Below are positions 7,910 to 15,792 of a stretch of DNA of 61,074 nucleotides, piece after piece. Positions within the stretch are counted from its first letter, which is position 1; the number at the start of each line of letters is the position of its first letter. The stretch is from Massilia sp. Lineage in GTDB: Bacteria; Pseudomonadota; Gammaproteobacteria; Burkholderiales; Burkholderiaceae_D. The translations under genes were made by a program, and so were the position numbers. The stretch covers positions 1 to 61,074 of the forward strand of contig DNCF01000524.1 of the NCBI GenBank assembly GCA_003484545.1, given 5' to 3'. A model generated the notes under the pieces. The model was not told the DNA's origin. It was given only the letters and a program-made list of their open reading frames with translations, and ran no database searches.

Positions 7910-8947
7910 ATGGGCAGCCCCTTACGCTGGTACGAGTGGGACAGCCGCTTCATCGCCGCGCATCACCAGCCGGCGGTCCTGCTGGACCTGGCGTTGTCGC
8001 GCGGCATCGACAGCCACGCGCTGCTGCGCGGCAGCGGGCTGTTCTACGAAGACATCGCCAGTGGCCGGGCGCGGGTTAGCCCGGCGCAGTTGCTGACCCT
8101 GATCGGCAACGCGGAACGCCTGCTCGGCGCAGCGGACAGCAGTTTCCTCTTCGGCCAGCGCCTGCTGCCCGGCCATTACGGCGAAGTCAGCCTGGCGCTG
8201 GCCAATGCCGGCAATCTCGAGCAGGCGCTGGAACGCCTCTGTCAGTTCCGCGCCCTGCTCTGCCCCTTGCTGGCTCCAAGGCTGCTGCTGGATGAACGCC
8301 AGATTCACCTGTACTGGCTGGATGGTGGCGCCAGTGGGCGGCACCAGCGGTTTCTCGTGGAGGCGCACCTGACCGCCATCGTCGCGCTGTGCAAACGCGG
8401 CTCCGGTCTGCGGTTGCCCTGGCGCTTCCAGTTCGCCTATGCGCAGCCGCGGCACATCGAGCAGTACTGGGTGCATCTGGGCGATGCGCTGCAGTTCGAC
8501 CGCCAGCTGACCCTGCTCAGCCTACCGCGCGAATACCTGCATCAGCCCTGGCCGGAGGCGTCGACCACCGTGGGCCAGGTCGCGGTGCAGGCCAGCCAGC
8601 AACAGATCGATGCGCTGGACGGGCCGTGCGCCTTTCTCGATGCGTTCTACCAGTACCTGGAGGCGCACATCCGCGAGCCGCTGAATCTCGAGCGCGTCGC
8701 CGTCGCGTTCGCCATGAGCCCGGCGACGCTAAAGCGCAAGCTGGCCAAGCACGGTACGCATTTCCAGGAACAACTGGACCTGGTTCGCAAGCACGTCGCG
8801 CTCTACCTCTACCAGGCCTGTGGCTTGGGTAACGAGGCTGTGGCGCGGCACCTGGGCTTCAACGACACTACCAATTTCCGCCGCGCCTTCAAGCGCTGGA
8901 CAGGCGTGGTGCCCAGCGGGCTGCAGCCACTGTTCGACGCACCCTGA
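7910..8947 (+). CDS. AraC-family transcriptional regulator (arabinose-binding-domain type)
   Basis: A 345-residue regulator. About residues 20-205 resemble the N-terminal effector domain of the AraC/OruR/ArgR-like group in Pseudomonas, and about 245-340 form the paired helix-turn-helix AraC domain (LNLERVAVAFAMSPATLKRK and the GFNDTTNFRRAFKRWTG signature). It starts 7 bases after the degenerate GGDEF gene and probably shares its transcript, so it may be the output of a c-di-GMP-linked switch, though nothing in the sequence shows a contact. Target genes and effector are unknown. Confidence 0.87.
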   Translation: MGSPLRWYEWDSRFIAAHHQPAVLLDLALSRGIDSHALLRGSGLFYEDIASGRARVSPAQLLTLIGNAERLLGAADSSFLFGQRLLPGHYGEVSLALANAGNLEQALERLCQFRALLCPLLAPRLLLDERQIHLYWLDGGASGRHQRFLVEAHLTAIVALCKRGSGLRLPWRFQFAYAQPRHIEQYWVHLGDALQFDRQLTLLSLPREYLHQPWPEASTTVGQVAVQASQQQIDALDGPCAFLDAFYQYLEAHIREPLNLERVAVAFAMSPATLKRKLAKHGTHFQEQLDLVRKHVALYLYQACGLGNEAVARHLGFNDTTNFRRAFKRWTGVVPSGLQPLFDAP

Positions 8948-8997
8948 GGAAATGCTAAGGTTCGGCCCGCACTACCTTCGATGCAAACGGACCGGGC

Positions 8998-9885
8998 ATG
9001 GACATCAAGCAGCTGAAGTTTCTCGTGGCGCTCGACGAAACGCGGCATTTCAGCCAGGCGGCGGCGCGCTGTCACGTTACTCAGCCGACGCTGTCGATGC
9101 GCCTGCGCACCCTGGAAGACGAGCTCGGTCTGCAGCTGGTGATTCGTGGCCAGCGCTTCGAAGGCTTCACGCCCGAAGGTGAGCGCATCCTGGCCTGGGC
9201 GCGTAGCCTGCTGGCCGCTCAGGACGGACTGCTGGCCGAGGCCGCCTCCTGCCGCGGCCAGCTGGTCGGCACGCTGCGCCTGGGCGTAGTGCCGCTGGCC
9301 GGGTTCGACCCGATGCAGCTGGTACGGGCGTTCGGCGAACGCCATCCGAGCCTGCGTTTCGAGCTGTTCGCACTCAGCAGCGAGCAGATTCTCGAGCGAC
9401 TCAGCCGTAATCTGCTGGATCTCGGCCTGTCCTATCTGGAGCGCCTCGACGACGCGCACTTCGCCAGCCTGCCCCTGGGCGAAACGCGCATGGGTCTGGC
9501 GCATGACGAGCGCCATTTCCGCTTCGATGCCCCTTCTCTGAGCTGGGAGGCCCTGGCTGGCCTGCCCCTGGGCCTGCTGACCGGCGGCATGCACTTTCGC
9601 CAGTCCATCGACCACGCGCTGCGCAGCCGTGGCCTGAGCCTTGCGCCACGGCTGCAGACCGATGCCGTACATCACCTGCTGCAGGCCGTAGGCGCCGGTC
9701 TGTGCTGCGCCATCATGCCGCTCGATAGCGGACTCGAGGCCCTGGACAGCCGGCTGACGCTGACGCCTATCGACAATGCCAGCACTCTGGCGCCGCTGGG
9801 GCTGATCCTGCGGCGCGACTCTCCGCGATCCGCACTGGGTGAGGCCTGTTTCAACGAGGCCCGCGAACTGCTGCAACAGCGATGA
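8998..9885 (+). CDS. LysR-family regulator upstream of fdhD
   Basis: A 295-residue LysR regulator with an N-terminal winged helix-turn-helix (MDIKQLKFLVALDETRHFSQ onward, about 1-60) and a periplasmic-binding-protein-like effector domain (about 90-290). It resembles the OxyR-like subgroup in its first 100 residues, but I see no conserved OxyR cysteine pair. It is followed by a perfect-arm palindrome and then fdhD and a YdeP-type oxidoreductase on the same strand, which makes those two genes the obvious targets. The start is set by the conserved N-terminus. Confidence 0.9.
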   Translation: MDIKQLKFLVALDETRHFSQAAARCHVTQPTLSMRLRTLEDELGLQLVIRGQRFEGFTPEGERILAWARSLLAAQDGLLAEAASCRGQLVGTLRLGVVPLAGFDPMQLVRAFGERHPSLRFELFALSSEQILERLSRNLLDLGLSYLERLDDAHFASLPLGETRMGLAHDERHFRFDAPSLSWEALAGLPLGLLTGGMHFRQSIDHALRSRGLSLAPRLQTDAVHHLLQAVGAGLCCAIMPLDSGLEALDSRLTLTPIDNASTLAPLGLILRRDSPRSALGEACFNEARELLQQR

Positions 9886-9895
9886 AAGGGGCTTG

Positions 9896-9914
9896 TGATC
9901 GACGCCATCGATCA
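9896..9914. promoter_or_regulatory. Palindrome TGATCGA-N5-TCGATCA, candidate LysR operator
   Basis: A 19-base perfect dyad, TGATCGACGCCATCGATCA, lies 10 bases after the LysR stop codon and 78 bases before the fdhD ATG. It contains the T-N11-A pattern of LysR boxes. The spacing suits an activator site for fdhD. No clear -35/-10 pair was picked out between it and the ATG. Confidence 0.5.
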
Positions 9915-9992
9915 CACCATCGGACATAGCGATTGGACGGCCGGCACCGGCGCTCCTAGGCTGCCTGCGTCGACCTGTCGCAGGCAGCCGCC

Positions 9993-10790
9993 ATGCTCTA
10001 CGCCACTCTGAACTCCGCCGAACCGCACGATGCACGCGCTGCGCTGTTGGCCGAGGAATGCGCGCTGGCCATCAGCTACAACGGTCTGAACCATGCCGTG
10101 ATGATGGTGACGCCGCAGGATCTGGAAGAGTTCGTCGTCGGCTTCAGCCTCGCAGGCGGGCTGATCGAGCGACTCGATGACCTGCGTGACCTGCGCCTGC
10201 TCGGCGACGGCAGCGCTCGCCGCGCGGACGTACAGGTCAGCCCGCGGGCGTTCTGGACACTCAAGCAGCAGCGTCGCCAGCTCGCCGGCACCAGCGGCTG
10301 CGGACTCTGCGGGGTGGATGCGCTGGATCAGGCACTGCCGCGGCTGGTGCCGCTGCAGCCGACAGCACTGCCGCCCGAAGGGCATTTCCATGAGCTGCGC
10401 CAGCGCATTGCGAGCGCCCAGCTGATGGCGCGCGACAGCGGTGCGCTGCACGCGGCGCTGTATGTCGACGGCAACGGAAAGATCGCCCTCTGCCGTGAGG
10501 ACATCGGCCGGCATAACGCGCTGGACAAGCTGATCGGCGCGCTGACGCTGCAACGCCGCAAGCCGAGCGAAGGCTTCGTCGTGGTCACCAGTCGCTGCAG
10601 CCTGGAACTGATCCACAAGGCCGTGCGCGCCGGCATCGGCACGCTGGTCAGCCTCTCGGCACCGACTCAGCTCACCGTGCAGTGGGCGCGTCAGCACCAC
10701 CTCAACCTCATTCATCTGCCCCACCATAGCGCTCCGCGGGTCTACAGCCCTGCGCCTGCGCTGCCCGACCAGAACGGATGTCACCCATGA
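9993..10790 (+). CDS. fdhD: FdhD sulfur carrier for formate-dehydrogenase-type molybdoenzymes
   Basis: A 265-residue FdhD protein. It carries the catalytic Cys pair in SGCGLCG (Cys103, Cys106) and the conserved C-terminal blocks CREDIGRHNALDK, VTSRCSLELIHKA and ISLSAPT-like LVSLSAPT. FdhD receives sulfur from a cysteine desulfurase and sulfurates the molybdenum cofactor of formate-dehydrogenase-like enzymes. Its stop overlaps the start of the next gene, a YdeP-type molybdoenzyme, which is therefore its probable client. The LysR gene and palindrome upstream suggest regulated expression. Confidence 0.95.
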   Translation: MLYATLNSAEPHDARAALLAEECALAISYNGLNHAVMMVTPQDLEEFVVGFSLAGGLIERLDDLRDLRLLGDGSARRADVQVSPRAFWTLKQQRRQLAGTSGCGLCGVDALDQALPRLVPLQPTALPPEGHFHELRQRIASAQLMARDSGALHAALYVDGNGKIALCREDIGRHNALDKLIGALTLQRRKPSEGFVVVTSRCSLELIHKAVRAGIGTLVSLSAPTQLTVQWARQHHLNLIHLPHHSAPRVYSPAPALPDQNGCHP

Positions 10791-13135
10791 GCCGCATGTC
10801 CCGCTTCCATCCCGCCACCCGCTTCCAGCCCTACGCCGGCCCGGCTGGCGGCTGGGGCGCCCTGCGCAGCGTGGCCAGCGCCTGGCTCGGCAGCGGCAAT
10901 GCGCTGAAGAACATCCGCGCCATGCTCAAGACCAACCAGAACGGGGGCTTCGACTGCCCCGGCTGCGCCTGGGGCGATTCGCCGGAGGCCGGTGCGGTGA
11001 AGTTCTGCGAGAACGGCGCCAAGGCGGTGAACTGGGAAGCCACGCGCCGCCGCGTGGATGCCGCCTTCTTCGCCCGCCACAGCGTCAGCCAGCTGCGTGA
11101 GCAGAGCGATTACTGGCTCGAATACCAGGGGCGTCTCACCGAACCGGTGCGTTATGACGCGGCCAGCGACCGCTATCGGCCGATCACCTGGGATGATGCG
11201 TTCGCGCTGATCGCGCGGCACCTGAACGGCCTGGCCAGCCCGCACCAGGCAGCCTTCTACACATCCGGCCGGGCCAGCAACGAAGCGGCCTATCTCTACC
11301 AGCTGTTCGGCCGCAGCTTCGGCACCAACAATTTTCCCGACTGCTCGAACATGTGCCACGAGGCCAGCGGCGTCGCCCTGACCGAATCCATCGGCGTCGG
11401 CAAGGGCACGGTGACGCTGGAGGATTTCGATCACGCCGATGCGATCTTCGTTCTCGGCCAGAACCCCGGCACCAACCATCCGCGCATGCTCGAACCATTA
11501 CGTCAGGCTGTGGAACGCGGCGCTCAGGTGGTCTGCTTCAATCCATTGCGCGAGCGCGGTCTGGAACGCTTCCAGCACCCGCAGAAGCCCATCGAGATGC
11601 TCGCCAACCAGGACGCGCCGACTCACAGTGCCTACTTGCGGCCCAATCTTGGTGGCGATCTGGCGGTGCTGCGCGGTATCGCCAAGTACCTGCTGCAATG
11701 GGAGCAGGAAGCCCAGGCCAGCGGCGCGCCGGCAGTGTTCGATCACGCGTTTCTGGCTGAGCACAGCCACGGGCTGGACGCCTATCTGGCCGAGGTCGAA
11801 GCCACGCCCTGGGCGCTGATCGAGCAGCAGTCGGGGCTCGACCGCGAAAGCATTCGCCACGCCGCCGCGATCTACCGCAACGCCGAAAGAGCCATCGTCT
11901 GCTGGGCGATGGGCATTACCCAGCACCGTCACTCGGTGGCGACTATCCAGGAGATCACCAACCTGCTGCTCCTACGCGGCAACATCGGCAAGCCCGGCGC
12001 TGGTGCCTGCCCGGTGCGCGGCCACAGCAACGTGCAGGGTGATCGCACCATGGGCATCAACGAACGCCCGCCGGCCGCGCTACTGGATGCGCTGGAGCGC
12101 CATTTCGCCCTGCCGATGCCCCGCCAGCCCGGGCACAACACCGTGGAATGCATCCAGGCCATGCTGGCCGGCGAGGTGCAGGTATTCATCGGCCTGGGCG
12201 GCAACTTCGCCCAGGCCACGCCGGACAGCCCGCGCACGCAGCAGGCGCTGCGCAACTGCGCGCTGACCGTACAGATCAGCACCAAGCTCAACCGCAGCCA
12301 CCTGACCATGGGCCGCGACGCGCTGATCCTGCCCTGCCTCGGCCGCACCGACATCGACCGCCAGTCCTGCGGCCCGCAGGCGGTTACCGTGGAGGACTCG
12401 TTCAGCATGATCCACGCCTCCCGGGGCCAGCTGGAGCCGCTGTCGACGCAGATGCGTTCGGAGCCGGCCATCGTCGCCGGTATCGCCGCCGCCACGCTGG
12501 GCAAGCGCCCGGTGGACTGGCTCTGGCTGGTGGAGGACTACGCACGAATCCGCGAGCTGATCGCGGCGACCATCCCGGGTTTCGCCGGCTTCGACCACCG
12601 CCTGCATCGCCCTGGCGGTTTCTATCTGGGCAACGCGGCCGCGCGCCGGGAATGGAACACCGCCAGCGGCCGCGCCGAGTTCAAGGCGCATGCGCTGCCG
12701 GCCGACCTGTTGCCCGAGCGGGCACGCCAGGCGGGCATCGGCTCCGATCTGATCCTGCAGACGCTGCGCTCCCACGACCAGTACAACACCACGCTGTACG
12801 GCCTGGACGACCGCTACCGCGGCGTCAGGGGGATGCGCGAGGTGGTGTTCGTCAACCCCGCCGACATCCAGCGCCTGGGCCTTGAATCCGGCCAGCAGGT
12901 CGATCTGGTTTCGCTATGGGACGACGGTATCGAACGGCGCGTTAGCGGCTTCACCCTGCTCGCCTACGACACCCCGCAGGGTCAGGCTGCCGCCTACTAC
13001 CCGGAAACCAACCCGCTGGTGCCGCTGGAAAGCTTCGGCGCGCGCAGCCATACGCCCACCTCCAAGTTCATCGCGATCCGCGTGCTGCCGAACACGCGGA
13101 CGACCGAGCAGCAGCTGATCGCCAGCGGGCAATGA
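10787..13135 (+). CDS. FdhF/YdeP-family molybdopterin oxidoreductase
   Basis: About 782 residues. It has the YdeP-type N-terminal motif FDCPGCAWGD (Cys57, Cys60) followed by a third Cys in KFCENG, then the molybdopterin oxidoreductase fold with CSNMCHEASG, where Cys190 occupies the molybdenum-ligand position. A molydopterin-binding domain with TSGRASNEA and GQNPGTNHPRML follows, and a dinucleotide-binding domain is near the C-terminus. Three possible starts exist (10778, 10787, 10796); 10787 gives an ATGA overlap with fdhD. It is formate-dehydrogenase-like and cytoplasmic (no Tat signal), but the substrate of this family is not established; E. coli YdeP is linked to acid resistance. Confidence 0.9.
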   Translation: MSRMSRFHPATRFQPYAGPAGGWGALRSVASAWLGSGNALKNIRAMLKTNQNGGFDCPGCAWGDSPEAGAVKFCENGAKAVNWEATRRRVDAAFFARHSVSQLREQSDYWLEYQGRLTEPVRYDAASDRYRPITWDDAFALIARHLNGLASPHQAAFYTSGRASNEAAYLYQLFGRSFGTNNFPDCSNMCHEASGVALTESIGVGKGTVTLEDFDHADAIFVLGQNPGTNHPRMLEPLRQAVERGAQVVCFNPLRERGLERFQHPQKPIEMLANQDAPTHSAYLRPNLGGDLAVLRGIAKYLLQWEQEAQASGAPAVFDHAFLAEHSHGLDAYLAEVEATPWALIEQQSGLDRESIRHAAAIYRNAERAIVCWAMGITQHRHSVATIQEITNLLLLRGNIGKPGAGACPVRGHSNVQGDRTMGINERPPAALLDALERHFALPMPRQPGHNTVECIQAMLAGEVQVFIGLGGNFAQATPDSPRTQQALRNCALTVQISTKLNRSHLTMGRDALILPCLGRTDIDRQSCGPQAVTVEDSFSMIHASRGQLEPLSTQMRSEPAIVAGIAAATLGKRPVDWLWLVEDYARIRELIAATIPGFAGFDHRLHRPGGFYLGNAAARREWNTASGRAEFKAHALPADLLPERARQAGIGSDLILQTLRSHDQYNTTLYGLDDRYRGVRGMREVVFVNPADIQRLGLESGQQVDLVSLWDDGIERRVSGFTLLAYDTPQGQAAAYYPETNPLVPLESFGARSHTPTSKFIAIRVLPNTRTTEQQLIASGQ

Positions 13136-13138
13136 CGC

Positions 13139-13528
13139 TCATTCGAAGCGACTGGAATCGTCACGGTCGTGGGGGTAGCGCCGGCTGAGCGGAAACGCTG
13201 GCAGCCAGGCTTCGCGGCGCACGGTCCAGCATTCGTAGGTCGGCGTCAGCTGGTCGGGCGCATCCAGTGCGCCCAGGTGTACCTCGATCTCATCGGCGAA
13301 GCGGGAAAAAACCGATGAGCCACAGCGGGGGCAGAAGTACCGTCCGGCGTATTCGGCCGTCTTGCCCTCGACGGTCACCGCATCCTGCGGGAACACCGCA
13401 GCGGCGTAGAACAGCGCGCCGTGATGCTTGCGGCAGTCCAGGCAATGACAGATGCCGACTCGATAGGGCTGCCCCGCCGTCACGATGCGCACGTCGCCGC
13501 ACAGGCAGCCACCGCTTAATGAATTCAC
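13139..13528 (-). CDS. GFA/CENP-V family zinc protein
   Basis: A 129-residue protein with the family's zinc-binding cysteines: GGCLCGDV near the start, CHCLDCRKHHGA, and FCPRCGSSVF. The family is named after glutathione-dependent formaldehyde-activating enzyme, but most members have no proven activity. It ends 3 bases from the convergent YdeP-type gene. An association with formate or formaldehyde chemistry is tempting but rests only on adjacency. Confidence 0.88.
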   Translation of the reverse strand: MNSLSGGCLCGDVRIVTAGQPYRVGICHCLDCRKHHGALFYAAAVFPQDAVTVEGKTAEYAGRYFCPRCGSSVFSRFADEIEVHLGALDAPDQLTPTYECWTVRREAWLPAFPLSRRYPHDRDDSSRFE

Positions 13529-13647
13529 CTTGTGTCTCCTCCGTCAGTGCCGAGAGCGCCGCGCCAGGGGTCGCGGGCGAACGGTCGTGGCTCGGCCGCC
13601 CGAGAAGCGTAGTCGCCTCCGGACCACCGCACTAACGAAGACCAGCT

Positions 13648-14352
13648 TCAGCTTCCCTTGCGCCCCTGGCCAGCGAAACGCTGGATGTCATGGGTCGGCC
13701 CCGAGACGATCAGCAGATCGCCCGGCAGCACCTGAGTGCTGGGCGTCGCGTGCTGGAAATCCTGGTTGGCCCGCTTGAGGCCGACGACGGTCACGCCGAA
13801 TTTCTCGCGCACCGCCGCTGCGGCCAGGGTGCTGTTGTGGATGCGCTCGGGCGCATGGATCTTGGCGATGGCGAAGCCGTCGTCGAACTCGATGAAGTCC
13901 ATCATCCGTCCGGAGATCAGATGGGCAACCCGCTCGCCCATGTCCGCCTCGGGGTAGACCACATGATGCGCGCCGATCCGCGTTGCGATCTGCCCATGCT
14001 CGGTGGTCAGCGCCTTGACCCAGATGTCTTTGATGCCCAGTTCGGTCAGCGCCATGATGGTCATCAGGCTCGCCGCCAGGTCACTGCCGATGCCGACAAT
14101 GGCGTGGGGGAAATCGGCAACGCCAAGCTGACGCAAGGCCATGACATTGGTGGAGTCGGCCTGTACCGCATGGGTCAGCAGATCGGCCCATGCATGAACG
14201 GGCTCGGCGGCCTGATCGATACCCATCACGTCATGGCCAAGGCGTGTCAGCGAGCGCGCCACCGAGCTGCCAAAGCGCCCAAGCCCGATGACCACCACAC
14301 TGTCGCCTTTGGAGAACGAAAATTGCTCTGAAAACAACAATTTAGCCAACAA
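13648..14352 (-). CDS. ktrA: KtrA/TrkA-like regulatory subunit of potassium transporter
   Basis: A 234-residue cytosolic RCK protein. About residues 18-140 form the NAD-binding fold (VVVIGLGRFGSSVARSLTRL, acidic end near GIDQ), and about 150-230 form the RCK C domain. It overlaps the downstream end of the ktrB-like membrane subunit by 11 bases, so the two are translationally coupled. It should gate K+ flux in response to nucleotide binding. At 234 residues it has one RCK unit, like KtrA, rather than the tandem unit of full-length TrkA. Confidence 0.9.
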   Translation of the reverse strand: MLAKLLFSEQFSFSKGDSVVVIGLGRFGSSVARSLTRLGHDVMGIDQAAEPVHAWADLLTHAVQADSTNVMALRQLGVADFPHAIVGIGSDLAASLMTIMALTELGIKDIWVKALTTEHGQIATRIGAHHVVYPEADMGERVAHLISGRMMDFIEFDDGFAIAKIHAPERIHNSTLAAAAVREKFGVTVVGLKRANQDFQHATPSTQVLPGDLLIVSGPTHDIQRFAGQGRKGS

Positions 14353-15670
14353 TTGGGTGTTCCTCCGGATAACGGTAAGGCATGCGGTGCTCGCCCAGCG
14401 CGAGCGAGGCGGCCAGGGTGATGGTGCCGACCCGGCCGACGTACATGAGCAGCGTCAGCATCAGCTGGCTGGTCTCCGGCAGATCGGCGGTGATACCGGT
14501 GGACAGGCCGACGGTGCCGAATGCGGAAATGACTTCGAAGATCACCTGATCGGTGGGAATGTCGGTGTCACGCAGGATGACCAGCGTACCGAGCACGACC
14601 ATGGCGCTCCCCAGCACCAGCACGGTGATCGCCTGGCGCTGGGCCGAACTGCCGACCCGGCGACCGAACGCTTCGGTGTCGGCCCTGCCGCGGATCTCGG
14701 CGATCACCAGCAGCGCCAGGATGGCCACGGTTCCGACCTTCACCCCACCGGCAGTACCGGCACTGCCGCCACCGATGAACATCAGGAAATAGTGCAGCGC
14801 CCAACTTTCATGGGTCAGCGCGCCGATATCGAGCGCATTGAAACCGGCCGTACGCGCCGAGACCGAAACGAAGGCTGCCGAAAGAAGCTTGTCGGCCCAG
14901 GCCATGGGACCGAGCGTACCCGGATTGGACCACTCGAACAGCAGCACTGCCATGAAGCCGCCCACCAGCAGCACTGCCGTCCCCGACAGCGTCAGCTTGG
15001 TGTGCAACGACCAGTGCCGCGGGTCCGACCACCTGCGGCGCAGGTCGTTGAGAACGGGGAAGCCGATACCGCCAATGATGATCGCGCTCATCACCGGCAG
15101 CAGGATGAATCCATCGGTGGCGTAGCGCACAAGGCCATCAACGTGGATGGAGAAGCCGGCATTGTTGAACGCCGATACGGAATGGAACAGACCGCTCCAG
15201 GCGGCCTCGCTCCAGCCAAGCCCGTACGACAGATGCAGGCGCAGGGTCAGCAGCAGCATGACCGCCAGCTCCATCACCAGCGTGACGACCAGCACCAGTT
15301 TCGCCACGCTGCTGATGTCGCCCAGCCCCAGTACATGGGACTCGGCCTGTGCGATCAGCTTGGCGCGCAAGCGGAACGATCGGTTGACCAGCAAGCCCAG
15401 CAGGGTCGCCAGGGTCATCATGCCGAAGCCACCGAGCTGGAACAGCGCCATGATCACGACCTGGCCGAAGGTCGACCAGTAGGTGCCCGTATCGACCACC
15501 ACCAGACCGGTGACGCAGACCGCCGAGACAGCGGTGAAGAAGGCCGTGAGCAACGGGCCGGTCTCGCCGCTGGCGTGGGCTATGGGTAACGAGAGCAGCG
15601 CTGTGCCGCAGAGGATGGCGAACAGAAAAACGAGAGCAACGGTCCTGCCTGGGTGCAGCAATGATTTCAT
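14342..15670 (-). CDS. ktrB: KtrB/TrkH-type potassium uptake membrane subunit
   Basis: A 442-residue membrane protein with the four-fold M1-P-M2 architecture. The selectivity-filter loops are visible as SAVCVTGL, SAFNNAGF, SARTAGF and SAFGTVGLS, each with the conserved Gly. The length fits KtrB (about 440-450) rather than TrkH (about 480). Together with the RCK protein it forms a medium-affinity, often Na+-dependent K+ uptake system. The window also encodes high-affinity KdpFABC. Confidence 0.93.
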   Translation of the reverse strand: MKSLLHPGRTVALVFLFAILCGTALLSLPIAHASGETGPLLTAFFTAVSAVCVTGLVVVDTGTYWSTFGQVVIMALFQLGGFGMMTLATLLGLLVNRSFRLRAKLIAQAESHVLGLGDISSVAKLVLVVTLVMELAVMLLLTLRLHLSYGLGWSEAAWSGLFHSVSAFNNAGFSIHVDGLVRYATDGFILLPVMSAIIIGGIGFPVLNDLRRRWSDPRHWSLHTKLTLSGTAVLLVGGFMAVLLFEWSNPGTLGPMAWADKLLSAAFVSVSARTAGFNALDIGALTHESWALHYFLMFIGGGSAGTAGGVKVGTVAILALLVIAEIRGRADTEAFGRRVGSSAQRQAITVLVLGSAMVVLGTLVILRDTDIPTDQVIFEVISAFGTVGLSTGITADLPETSQLMLTLLMYVGRVGTITLAASLALGEHRMPYRYPEEHPIVG

Positions 15671-15792
15671 TCGACCCGCGCCAACAGATCCGGGAAAGGA
15701 GAACGGGCCGTCCGACCGGCGACCCGTGAGCAGAGCGAGAGGCTATGCCCATTGATCCGTTTGTTCAACTGGCAGTGGCAAGGCAGCAAGCG

